Assembly (NCBI GenBank): GCA_026985685.1
Contig: JALSQA010000265.1
Location: 1-10,228, forward strand
Source of the DNA: Campylobacterales bacterium
Lineage (GTDB): Bacteria; Campylobacterota; Campylobacteria; Campylobacterales; QNZT01
Direction: 5' to 3'
DNA length: 10,228 bases
The notes beneath the pieces were generated by a model. That model had not been told where the DNA came from. It worked only from the letters and a program-made list of their open reading frames with translations, and did not search any database. The stretch's first letter is position 1; each line of letters opens with the position of its first letter. A program made the position numbers and the translations under genes. Below, in pieces: positions 1-6,668 of this stretch.

Positions 1-268
1 CAGTCGGTACAGAAAAATAACTATAAACATCTCCTTGTTTGTAGAGTTTTTGTCTTTGTATCTCTTTGGACTGGGGTACAAAATCAATATCTAAACCTTT
101 ACACTCAAGATCAAAACTACATATCTTCATCTGGTTTAAAATCTGATCATCTATACTGTGAGTCCCCTGCTTGTAACTTTGCACAAAGATGACTGAAAGC
201 AAAATCATCTGCAACACAAAAAATATTAAAAAACTTTTTAGTAGTGATTCTATCTCATACTTTTTCAA
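1..268 (-). CDS. Sensor histidine kinase, N-terminal part (cut by left window edge)
   Basis: An open frame reads off the left edge of the window, so only about 89 N-terminal residues are visible. It begins MKKYEIESLLKSF, has one strongly hydrophobic membrane segment at about residues 10-30, and then a polar, presumably periplasmic stretch containing two cysteines (KICSFDLECKG). No kinase domain is visible. The kinase call comes from position: it follows, and overlaps by 14 bases, the response regulator that ends at 255, the usual regulator-kinase order. The start chosen is TTG at 268-266. No ATG lies near the frame's beginning, and an AAGGA ribosome binding site (280-276) sits 7 bases upstream of the TTG. 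The next in-frame ATG would cut into the membrane segment. It could instead be another membrane partner protein, but a sensor kinase is much the likeliest. Confidence 0.7.
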   Translation of the reverse strand, partial: MKKYEIESLLKSFLIFFVLQMILLSVIFVQSYKQGTHSIDDQILNQMKICSFDLECKGLDIDFVPQSKEIQRQKLYKQGDVYSYFSVPT

Positions 269-887
269 GCATATATCCTTGGGAGCGAATATTTTTGATA
301 TCTATATCAAGCTTATTTTTTAGTTTGGTGAGATTGACACGAAGGGCATTTGGATTTGGGTGTTCAAGCAACTCTAGTAATTGATATGAGCTTACAATTT
401 TTCCCTGATTTGTGATAAGCTGGTGAAAAAGTGCCATCTGTACTTCCCCTAAGCCTATGACTTTTCCATCTTTGTAGAGTTGTTTTGTATGTGGATTGTA
501 TTGGAGATTTTGATACGAAATAATTTCATCGGATTTTAGATATTTACTCTTGATACGAATCACCAGCTCTTCAGGATCAAAAGGCTTTTTGATATAGTCT
601 TCTGCTCCAAGTGCAAATCCTTTGGAGATAGAGTTGATATCGGTAAGTGCAGTGATATAGATCGTTGGTGTGTTATCGTCAGCATCTTTGAGAGATTTGA
701 GCACTTTAAAACCATCCTCTTTGGGTACATTGATATCAAATATATAAAGATCATAATGGTTTTCAAATGTAAGATCATATACCTCTTCACCATCAAAGGC
801 TACATCTACTTCAAAGCCTTCTATCTCTAGGTACTCTTGTAAACTTTCACTTAATATTTCATCATCTTCGAGTAATAATATCTTCAT
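255..887 (-). CDS. OmpR-family response regulator (REC plus winged helix)
   Basis: DNA-binding response regulator of 210 residues. The receiver domain covers about residues 1-115 with all key sites present: acidic pocket E7/D8/D9, phospho-acceptor D51 (in FDINVP), T79 and K101 (in IKKPF). A compact winged-helix DNA-binding domain follows at about 122-210 and ends in the usual wing-like GYML motif. It is expected to be phosphorylated by the kinase whose gene overlaps its 3' end (start at 268). It lies 52 bases downstream of another OmpR-family regulator on the same strand, so the three genes may be co-transcribed. No clear Shine-Dalgarno precedes the ATG. Instead a TATACT hexamer lies 6 bases before it, next to a 12-bp palindrome (897-908), so it may also have its own promoter. 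The targets cannot be told from the sequence. Confidence 0.93.
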   Translation of the reverse strand: MKILLLEDDEILSESLQEYLEIEGFEVDVAFDGEEVYDLTFENHYDLYIFDINVPKEDGFKVLKSLKDADDNTPTIYITALTDINSISKGFALGAEDYIKKPFDPEELVIRIKSKYLKSDEIISYQNLQYNPHTKQLYKDGKVIGLGEVQMALFHQLITNQGKIVSSYQLLELLEHPNPNALRVNLTKLKNKLDIDIKNIRSQGYMLEKV

Positions 888-896
888 GACAAAAGT

Positions 897-908
897 ATAA
901 CATGTTAT
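897..908. promoter_or_regulatory. 12-bp perfect palindrome, candidate operator before the 255-887 regulator
   Basis: ATAACATGTTAT is a perfect palindrome 10 bases upstream of the regulator's ATG. It overlaps a minus-strand TATACT hexamer (899-894) that could be a -10 element. A site here would fit autoregulation or repression. The -35 region (around 917-922) is poor, and a transcript from this -10 would start almost at the ATG (leaderless or nearly so). The palindrome is seen directly. The operator role is inferred. Confidence 0.3.
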
Positions 909-939
909 CTGCTAATACTTCGGTAATGATTGATATAAA

Positions 940-1608
940 TCAAACTATTAGTTTATAGCCAACCCCATACTCTGTCTTGAGGTATTTTGGATTTTTGGGC
1001 TCTTTTTCAATCTTTTCTCTAATATTTTTGATATGATAATCCAATGTTCTTGGTGAACTTATAGAAGATAAAGCTTCATACAGTTTTTCACGAGGAAGAA
1101 CACGGTTTTTGTTTTTTAGTAACATTTGAAAAATAGAAAATTCTGTCGGTGTAAGATCGATAATAGTTCCATCCATATAGAATTGATTATTTTTAATATC
1201 AAAAATATCTTTTTCTTTTGGTCGTGACATGACACCACGTTGACGTAAATGTGCCCATATTCTTGCTTCCATTTCTAATAAATCTATAGGTTTTACCATA
1301 TAATCACTCGCACCATAGCGAAATGCCTGTACTTTTGTATGGGTATCATTTAAAGCACTGATGACGATGATTGGTATTTGTGATATATTGGCTGTTTTTA
1401 AAAGTTCAAAACCACTAAAATCAGGCAAATTCAGATCAAGTAAAATCAAATGAAACTCATTTTGATTTAAAAATGAGAGTGCCATAGTGATGCTATCTGT
1501 ATGTTCTACACTAAAACCATACTCTTCTAAAAACTCCACTACAAATTTTGCTGTAGTCATATCATCCTCGATATATAGCACTTTTACAAGATTCACGATC
1601 AACTCCAT
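940..1608 (-). CDS. OmpR-family response regulator
   Basis: Response regulator of 222 residues (ATG start) with a receiver domain at about residues 8-125 and a full-length OmpR/PhoB winged helix at about 130-222. Visible receiver residues are the acidic pocket E14/D15/D16, phospho-acceptor D58 (in LLDLNLPD), S84 and K106 (in MVKPID). The output domain shows the family's L-T-P-T-E-F loop, the recognition-helix region around RTLDYHIKNIREK and the terminal wing GVGYKL. No kinase gene directly abuts it. The next gene on the strand is a second regulator, 52 bases on. The start is uncertain: ATG at 1608 has AGGA 8 bases upstream, while GTG at 1596 has GGAG 6 bases upstream and gives a more typical short N-terminus (MNLVKVLYIEDD). 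It is divergent from the REC-PAS-EAL gene at 1799. Confidence 0.93.
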   Translation of the reverse strand: MELIVNLVKVLYIEDDMTTAKFVVEFLEEYGFSVEHTDSITMALSFLNQNEFHLILLDLNLPDFSGFELLKTANISQIPIIVISALNDTHTKVQAFRYGASDYMVKPIDLLEMEARIWAHLRQRGVMSRPKEKDIFDIKNNQFYMDGTIIDLTPTEFSIFQMLLKNKNRVLPREKLYEALSSISSPRTLDYHIKNIREKIEKEPKNPKYLKTEYGVGYKLIV

Positions 1609-1609
1609 A

Positions 1610-1648
1610 CTAAGATTCCTAAGATTTTATTGTAATTTTACTTAGATT
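1610..1648. repeat. Three short direct repeats upstream of the 940-1608 regulator
   Basis: CTAAGATT occurs at 1610-1617 and 1619-1626, and a one-mismatch copy CTTAGATT at 1641-1648. The first two copies sit on the translation leader, next to the regulator's ATG. Closely spaced direct repeats in front of an OmpR-family gene are a plausible autoregulatory binding site, although the 9-bp period of the first pair is shorter than the 10-11 bp usual for this family. The role is inferred. Confidence 0.35.
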
Positions 1649-1667
1649 TATCATGTATACTTTTGCT

Positions 1668-1762
1668 GGTACTGATACAGAGTCCTTGATTTCAATTATT
1701 TATAAAACTATTTCATCCAGTCATCTCCAACAAACAAGACAGTCTACACTGTATTCAGTACC
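1668..1762. repeat. Imperfect long inverted repeat in the divergent intergenic region
   Basis: The arm GGTACTGATACAG (1668-1680) is matched on the opposite strand by CTGTATTCAGTACC (1749-1762), with one bulged base. The arms are separated by 68 bases. The right part also carries a smaller inverted repeat, ACAGT-CTAC-ACTGT (1739-1752). Possible roles are a structured leader RNA for the gene at 1799, paired binding sites for a regulator (each arm holds GTA-N4/5-TAC), or the remnant of a small mobile element. It does not resemble the conserved core of the known c-di-GMP riboswitches. Confidence 0.4.
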
Positions 1763-1798
1763 CATTTTAACTTTATGATACTAGGGAAAATTTAAAAT

Positions 1799-3775
1799 AT
1801 GCAAAAGATGCAAGATGTTAAGAGATTTACAAAGAACTTGACACTTCTGTATGTTGAGGATGATCCTATCTCACGTACTTATACCCTAGAATTACTTCAA
1901 GAACTTTTTACAAAAGTAGTTGTTGCAAATGATGGACTAGAGGGTCTAAAAAAATATAAAAAGAACCATATAGATTTAATTTTAACAGATCAAACCATGC
2001 CTCATATGAATGGATTTGATATGATGAAAAAGATAAGAGAAGAAGATCCAGATATTCCAATCTTGATGCTATCTGCTTATACAAATGCCGATGCTTTTGT
2101 CAAAGCTATAGAATCAGGAGTAGATGCTTACATCGTCAAACCTATAGTTTATGACAAATTTTTCTCCACTCTTTTAAAAATAACTTCAAAACTTCAAACC
2201 ATACAACAAGCAAAAGAGAGTATCAACCTCCTTCAACAATACCAAATGGTAGTCGATAGTAACTCTATCGTTTCAAAATCAGATCTAAAAGGTCACATCA
2301 CTTATGCAAATAAAGCATTTTGTCAAATATCAGGTTATTCTGAAGATGAATTATTAGGACATCCACACAATATAATACGTCATCCAGATGAACCAGCAAA
2401 ACGTTTTCAAAATTTATGGCATACAATCAAACATGAAAAAAAAACTTGGCATGGTATTCTTAAAAATCGTAAAAAAGATGGTTCAACATACTATGTCCAG
2501 TCAACTATCAGTCCTATACTAGATCAAAAAGGTAATATTTTAGAGTTTATTGCACTAAGAAACGATATCACTGATATCATGAATCAAAAACGTGTATTTG
2601 AGAATGATATTATAAACTTTCAAGAGCCTGTCGTTGTTTATATGAAACTTGATGATTTTTCAGTTATCGAAGATTTTTATGATACAAATATGGTCTATCT
2701 TATACAAAAAGAGGTAAAAAAGTTTTTAGAATTTGAAGCAAATAAGGCAAACATCATGTTTGGAAAAATATACCAACTAAGGTATGGAGAATTTGCTATC
2801 GCATTTGATAAAGAGATATTGCCTTTTTCTTTAGAAGTATATGTAGAAAAACTCAAATTATTTCATGAACAAATCAAAGATAAAATTGTTGTCATCAAAG
2901 AACTCCAATACCAAATCTCACTTTTGATAAGCATCGCATATGAAAATGATCATATTCTTGAAAGTGCTAGAATTGGTATCAAAAAGTTACAGCAAATCAA
3001 AAAAGATTTTATGATTTCAAACGATTTAGCTCATCATGAAAAACTAAATGCACAAAAAAATTTACAAATAATCGCTAGTATCAAACAAGCAATAGCAAAT
3101 AAAAAAATCATCTCTCACTTTCAGCCAATTGTTGAAAATAGTACCCAAAAAATATCTCGTTATGAATCCTTAGTGAGATTAATTGATGAAAACGATCAAG
3201 TATTATCACCATTTGAGTTTTTAGAAATTGCTAAAAAAGGAAAGTATTATCATCAAATAACACAAATCGTACTTGAAAATTCATTTAAAATTTTAGAAAC
3301 AAAAGATATCAATATATCCATCAATATTTCACTTAAAGATTTGCAATCAAGCCGTATACGAAATACTATTTTATCTTTGCTAAATAGATATAGACTTTAT
3401 GCAGGACAGATTACATTTGAACTTTTGGAAGATGAAGATTTAGCAAATTTTCAAACTATTCTCTCTTTTATAAACCGTATAAAAGAGATGGGTGTGAAAA
3501 TTGCTATCGATGATTTTGGAAGTGGATATGCTAACTATGAGAGGCTACAAAATTATAAACCAGATATTTTAAAAATTGATGGTTCACTTATAAAAAATAT
3601 CGATCAAAATCGATATTCTCTATCTATTGTTAAGAATATTGTATTATTTGCTAAAGATCAAGGCATCCAAACAACTGCCGAATTTGTAGAAAATGAAACA
3701 ATATATAAAATAGTAAAAGATTTAGGTATTGATTATTCACAAGGTTACTATTTTTCAAAACCTCATCCTCTTTGA
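1799..3775 (+). CDS. REC-PAS-degenerate GGDEF-EAL protein, probable c-di-GMP phosphodiesterase
   Basis: Soluble signalling protein of 658 residues with no membrane segment. Domains: receiver at about 12-125 (E20/D21/D22, phospho-acceptor D64, S92, K114); PAS at about 145-262; a GGDEF-like domain at about 280-405 whose signature is degraded to RYGEF (328-332), so cyclase activity is unlikely; EAL at about 415-655. The EAL signature reads E-S-L (E456). The other metal-binding and catalytic positions look intact: N-I-S near 515, ELLED, D571/D572 in DDFGSGY, K592 in LKID, E628 in AEFVE and Q648 in the final QGYYF. Phosphodiesterase activity is therefore expected. The PAS carries an NIIRHPDEP motif (R194, H195) and W217, matching the FAD-binding pattern of the aerotaxis receptor Aer, which suggests redox sensing. 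ATG at 1799 follows AGGG (1783-1786) at a long 12-base spacing. ATG at 1808 is an alternative start. Confidence 0.92.
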   Translation: MQKMQDVKRFTKNLTLLYVEDDPISRTYTLELLQELFTKVVVANDGLEGLKKYKKNHIDLILTDQTMPHMNGFDMMKKIREEDPDIPILMLSAYTNADAFVKAIESGVDAYIVKPIVYDKFFSTLLKITSKLQTIQQAKESINLLQQYQMVVDSNSIVSKSDLKGHITYANKAFCQISGYSEDELLGHPHNIIRHPDEPAKRFQNLWHTIKHEKKTWHGILKNRKKDGSTYYVQSTISPILDQKGNILEFIALRNDITDIMNQKRVFENDIINFQEPVVVYMKLDDFSVIEDFYDTNMVYLIQKEVKKFLEFEANKANIMFGKIYQLRYGEFAIAFDKEILPFSLEVYVEKLKLFHEQIKDKIVVIKELQYQISLLISIAYENDHILESARIGIKKLQQIKKDFMISNDLAHHEKLNAQKNLQIIASIKQAIANKKIISHFQPIVENSTQKISRYESLVRLIDENDQVLSPFEFLEIAKKGKYYHQITQIVLENSFKILETKDINISINISLKDLQSSRIRNTILSLLNRYRLYAGQITFELLEDEDLANFQTILSFINRIKEMGVKIAIDDFGSGYANYERLQNYKPDILKIDGSLIKNIDQNRYSLSIVKNIVLFAKDQGIQTTAEFVENETIYKIVKDLGIDYSQGYYFSKPHPL

Positions 3776-3786
3776 GGTAAAGACTC

Positions 3787-3815
3787 TAGTCCCCAGGCTG
3801 AAAGCCTGGGGACTA
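3787..3815. terminator. Perfect GC-rich hairpin between convergent genes
   Basis: A 13-bp perfect inverted repeat (TAGTCCCCAGGCT, 3787-3799, and its complement, 3803-3815) closes on a GAA loop. It lies 11 bases after the EAL gene stop and 10 bases before the stop of the oppositely oriented cytochrome gene, so it could end transcription from both sides. Neither strand has a proper U-tract after the stem, which is unusual for an intrinsic terminator. It may instead be a dispersed palindromic (REP-like) repeat that has settled between convergent genes. Its G+C content stands out strongly from the surroundings. Confidence 0.6.
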
Positions 3816-3825
3816 AATAGATACT

Positions 3826-5574
3826 TTAATCTCCACCCTTTGGTCCATCATGGCAATCATAGCATGAAACCATATGTCCTTTGGCAAAGTTTTTGGTTTT
3901 TCCATCATCAACTCTGAAGCTTCTAGCAGAAAATGTTTTAGACAAGAAACTACCACGATAATCCACACCGTGACACGCTTTACATTTATTAGCATTTCCT
4001 TCAGCTACATCTTGATGCCTTTTAACCCAATCTTGTCCAACAGTATGCATTCCATGAGGTCCACCTTCTGTTGTTCTTGGTACTGTGATATGACATGTTG
4101 TACATTCACTAATCGTACCTGCATGACCTTGTGCTGCTATGCTTTGAAGATTATCTTCTGCTTTTGCACTTGTATAGATAGCATGAGTTGAACCATGACA
4201 CGCACTACACTGCATTCCTTTGTGTCCTGTACTATATCTATAAAGACTTTTACCTTGCACTGGTGTATCAGGATTTGTTGCAAATCTTTTATCAAGGGCT
4301 GCACGAAGTGTTCCTGTTGCAAAATCAGTTACTGCTTCAGTATATCTTTGTCCATTTTGATGACAATTTTGACATTTTGGCATATCAAGCCATCCTTCAC
4401 GACCACTTGCACCTACAGCACTCATACCACCATGGCAACTCTGGCACTGCATTTTCATTGTTCCATCGCTGTTTTTAGCACTTCCCATAGCACCTCTTAA
4501 GCATTGTGTTGTTGAACCAGGATGACAAGCATAACAAGCATTTCTATTAGCTTGACTATTTAATTTTTGTCCTGTTGTAGGATCTACTACACCTGTATGT
4601 CTACTATGAATTGCCTTTGTAAGAGGAGGTACTCCTGAAATTCCTGTACCGGGAAGTGCATTGCTAGAATGGCATGCTGCACAAAGTATAGGTGTGCCAC
4701 TTTTTGCTGTTTGATAAAGTGATGATTGATAGGTATATCCTTTTTGCTGCAATGCTGACAAACGAGAAGTAATATCATGTTTATCATCATGTAATTTCAA
4801 GATATTAAACTTATAGTCTTTTTCAGAATTAGCATTATTTTCCCATCCTCCACTTGGCTGGGCTTCACTGTTAGTATTTGAAGCGTGACATCTGCGACAA
4901 TCCATCTCATCACTGATAGGAAGAACTGTCTTTGTTACAGCAAGTACTTTACCCTGCATATCTTTTGCTACAACCTTAACAAGAGGATAATGATTAGTTG
5001 TTCCATCATCATCAGTAGGTGATGTCGGAATTCCCTCTGCAATCCACCAGCTATGTGCAGGATCATACTTCATATCAGCAGGTGTTCTGCTCTGTACAGG
5101 AAAACCTTTAAGCCCCATATCTTTAGCTAGATTTACGCCAAAAAGCTTTTGTGTATATTCCCAAAAATTAGTTTTAGTACTACTAATTGTATTGTATTTT
5201 CCACCATTTAATGACGGTGCTGATTCATAAGTAATTTTCACTCCAGAAGTGATTTTCTTAGCATCACCATTTTGACGCTCAACCAATTGAGCATTTAGTG
5301 TATTATATGGAGGTAAAATTGAAAAAACTGAATAGTCATTACCATCCATACAATGCATGCCAAGATCATTCCATGCTAATAGACGATATTTACCGTTACC
5401 TCCTGATGTTGGTGCACCACCTGAACCACCTTGATTATCAGGGGTATATGATCCTTCATTATAGTTATCACTTTGATTCTCTCGATCTCCAGAATCACCA
5501 CTTACACTTCCACATCCTGCATATAGCATTATAAGGATTGTAGAAAATATTGTAATTTCCCTTATTCCTTTCAT
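3826..5574 (-). CDS. Nonaheme c-type cytochrome lipoprotein
   Basis: Extracytoplasmic electron-transfer protein of 582 residues. The N-terminus MKGIREITIFSTILIMLYAGC is a lipoprotein signal with a slightly atypical lipobox, lipidated Cys 21. A Gly/Ser/Asn/Asp-rich tether follows (about 22-61). An N-terminal domain (about 62-215) starts with a YRLLAWNDLGMHCMD motif and has no heme site. Nine CXXCH heme motifs begin at C226, C298, C347, C377, C401, C456, C491, C531 and C571; C75 and C358 are non-heme cysteines. Gly at +2 after the lipid Cys does not argue against outer-membrane sorting. The electron donor and acceptor cannot be told, and it does not look like a named reductase. The start is set at 5574 because AAAGG (5588-5584) is well spaced for it; ATG at 5583 would abut that site. 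The gene is divergent from the barrel/binding-protein/kinase operon and shares its control region. Confidence 0.9.
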   Translation of the reverse strand: MKGIREITIFSTILIMLYAGCGSVSGDSGDRENQSDNYNEGSYTPDNQGGSGGAPTSGGNGKYRLLAWNDLGMHCMDGNDYSVFSILPPYNTLNAQLVERQNGDAKKITSGVKITYESAPSLNGGKYNTISSTKTNFWEYTQKLFGVNLAKDMGLKGFPVQSRTPADMKYDPAHSWWIAEGIPTSPTDDDGTTNHYPLVKVVAKDMQGKVLAVTKTVLPISDEMDCRRCHASNTNSEAQPSGGWENNANSEKDYKFNILKLHDDKHDITSRLSALQQKGYTYQSSLYQTAKSGTPILCAACHSSNALPGTGISGVPPLTKAIHSRHTGVVDPTTGQKLNSQANRNACYACHPGSTTQCLRGAMGSAKNSDGTMKMQCQSCHGGMSAVGASGREGWLDMPKCQNCHQNGQRYTEAVTDFATGTLRAALDKRFATNPDTPVQGKSLYRYSTGHKGMQCSACHGSTHAIYTSAKAEDNLQSIAAQGHAGTISECTTCHITVPRTTEGGPHGMHTVGQDWVKRHQDVAEGNANKCKACHGVDYRGSFLSKTFSARSFRVDDGKTKNFAKGHMVSCYDCHDGPKGGD

Positions 5575-5609
5575 CTTTTCCATCCTTTATGATTTATTCT
5601 CACAATTTA

Positions 5610-5641
5610 ACTATAAACTAATATTATGAATTTTTTATGAA
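5610..5641 (-). promoter_or_regulatory. 11-bp-period direct repeat with candidate -10 for the cytochrome gene
   Basis: On the plus strand TTATGAA occurs at 5624-5630 and exactly again at 5635-5641, with TTTT between. This is two 7-bp repeats at 11-bp period, the layout of a Pho box and other OmpR/PhoB-family sites. On the minus strand a TATAGT hexamer (5615-5610) follows 8 bases after the repeat, so the repeat would cover the -35 region, as in PhoB-activated promoters. The repeat sits 14 bases upstream of the plus-strand -35, so one site could serve both directions. The repeats are seen directly; binding is inferred. AT-richness makes chance repeats more likely. Confidence 0.45.
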
Positions 5642-5655
5642 CTTTTTAATTTTTC

Positions 5656-5705
5656 TTGATATTTTTTTATAATTAGCTATAATAATTCCAAATATTTATA
5701 TAAGG
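5656..5705 (+). promoter_or_regulatory. Sigma70-type promoter and ribosome binding site for the barrel operon
   Basis: TTGATA (5656-5661) and TATAAT (5678-5683) are separated by 16 bases of T-rich spacer, a near-consensus housekeeping promoter. Transcription would start near 5690. AAGG (5702-5705) lies 6 bases before the ATG at 5712. This is the strongest promoter-like sequence noticed in the window and would drive the three overlapping genes from 5712 to 8571. Confidence 0.6.
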
Positions 5706-5711
5706 TCTGCT

Positions 5712-6668
5712 ATGCGGATATTTACTTTAATACTTTTTATATTATTCCCATCATCTATATTGCATAGTGACGAATCTCTTAACTATGGCTGGAATATTCC
5801 ACAAACACCACTTTATGTAGGCGGATATTTTAGTACAAGTTATGATCCAAGAGAGATAAATGACTTGGTTTTCGATGACATTGCACTGCTGTTTTATGCA
5901 AATAAAGAAAAGTACCATCTATTAGGAGAAGTTGAATTATCAGATATACCACTTAAACATTTAGATAGAAAAAATCTGCGTCTCTTTATAGAACGTTTCC
6001 AACTCGCTTATGATATGAATGAAAACACTACTATTACCTTAGGTAAATTTTATTCTAAAATAGGTTTTTGGAATATTTCACCCATAAACACACTCACAGA
6101 TACAACAACTTCTCCATATCTACTAGAGTCAACGTTTCCAGAACTTAGTAGCGGTTTGCTTTATAACTATAGTTTTGATTATGGTGATCAAATGCTTTCA
6201 TTGACTATTCAACATAATCCAGATTTAGACACATCGTATAACAATATACATATCAATAGACACTATGCTTTAGCCTATACTTATCTTTCAGATAGTTATA
6301 CATTGCGTGCCAATTGTGGATATTTTCGTCAAATCAATCATCAGAAATCTTTTTATGAAGGTTTAAGTATCCAATATGAAAATGATTTTTGGACTATACA
6401 AAGTGAATTATTCAGCAAACAAAGTACCAAGCATCAAAACATACCTTACAATACTTATCTTCAAATAACAAGACACCTTTACAATAAACATGATATTGTT
6501 TTCAGAGAAGAGTTATATAAAGATAATGCAACTAATATACAAGAGGATATATCACTTATAGGTTATACATATCGCCCTCACCCATTTATAGCCTTTAAAA
6601 GTGAATATGTAAAATATTCAAATTTGCCTAAAAGCAGATTGATTTTCTCTTTCTCAATGGTCTTTTAA
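5712..6668 (+). CDS. Outer-membrane beta-barrel (porin-like) protein
   Basis: Protein of 318 residues with a Sec signal peptide (hydrophobic residues about 3-16, likely cleavage near ILHS/DES, residue 19). The mature part is rich in alternating aromatic/polar stretches typical of amphipathic strands (for example VGGYFSTSY, YALAYTYL, FIAFKSEYVKY). It ends in FSFSMVF, a C-terminal Phe with alternating hydrophobics that matches the signal for outer-membrane barrel insertion. The segment around GKFYSKIGFWNISPIN, with TTTSPYL after it, resembles porin-like proteins that neighbour PstS-like binding proteins and kinases elsewhere (recalled, not checked). Its length would suit a medium-sized barrel, far smaller than MtrB-type cytochrome conduits. 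It is first gene of an operon, and its stop overlaps the next start (TAATG). The substrate is unknown. Confidence 0.75.
   Translation: MRIFTLILFILFPSSILHSDESLNYGWNIPQTPLYVGGYFSTSYDPREINDLVFDDIALLFYANKEKYHLLGEVELSDIPLKHLDRKNLRLFIERFQLAYDMNENTTITLGKFYSKIGFWNISPINTLTDTTTSPYLLESTFPELSSGLLYNYSFDYGDQMLSLTIQHNPDLDTSYNNIHINRHYALAYTYLSDSYTLRANCGYFRQINHQKSFYEGLSIQYENDFWTIQSELFSKQSTKHQNIPYNTYLQITRHLYNKHDIVFREELYKDNATNIQEDISLIGYTYRPHPFIAFKSEYVKYSNLPKSRLIFSFSMVF

Noticed and set aside
560..796. 78-codon minus-strand frame inside the 255-887 regulator
   Set aside because: It is out of frame with a receiver domain that has all its catalytic residues; no motif or start signal of its own.
1665..1682. Sigma54 promoter at CTGGTACTGATACAG
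   Set aside because: The GG element is passable but the required GC of the -12 TTGC element is missing at the correct spacing.
1668..1762. c-di-GMP riboswitch upstream of the EAL gene
   Set aside because: The conserved cores of the class I or II aptamers are not present; only the inverted repeat is visible.
3729..4500. Several plus-strand open frames of 60-105 codons over the cytochrome gene
   Set aside because: They lie antisense to the cytochrome frame, whose nine heme motifs and signal peptide make it the real gene. The shadows are Cys/Phe/Ser-rich from reading heme codons backwards.
5712..6668. Barrel protein as an MtrB-type outer-membrane conduit for the cytochrome
   Set aside because: At 318 residues it is less than half the length of MtrB-type barrels, and the cytochrome is a separate divergent gene. 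A porin-like role is safer.
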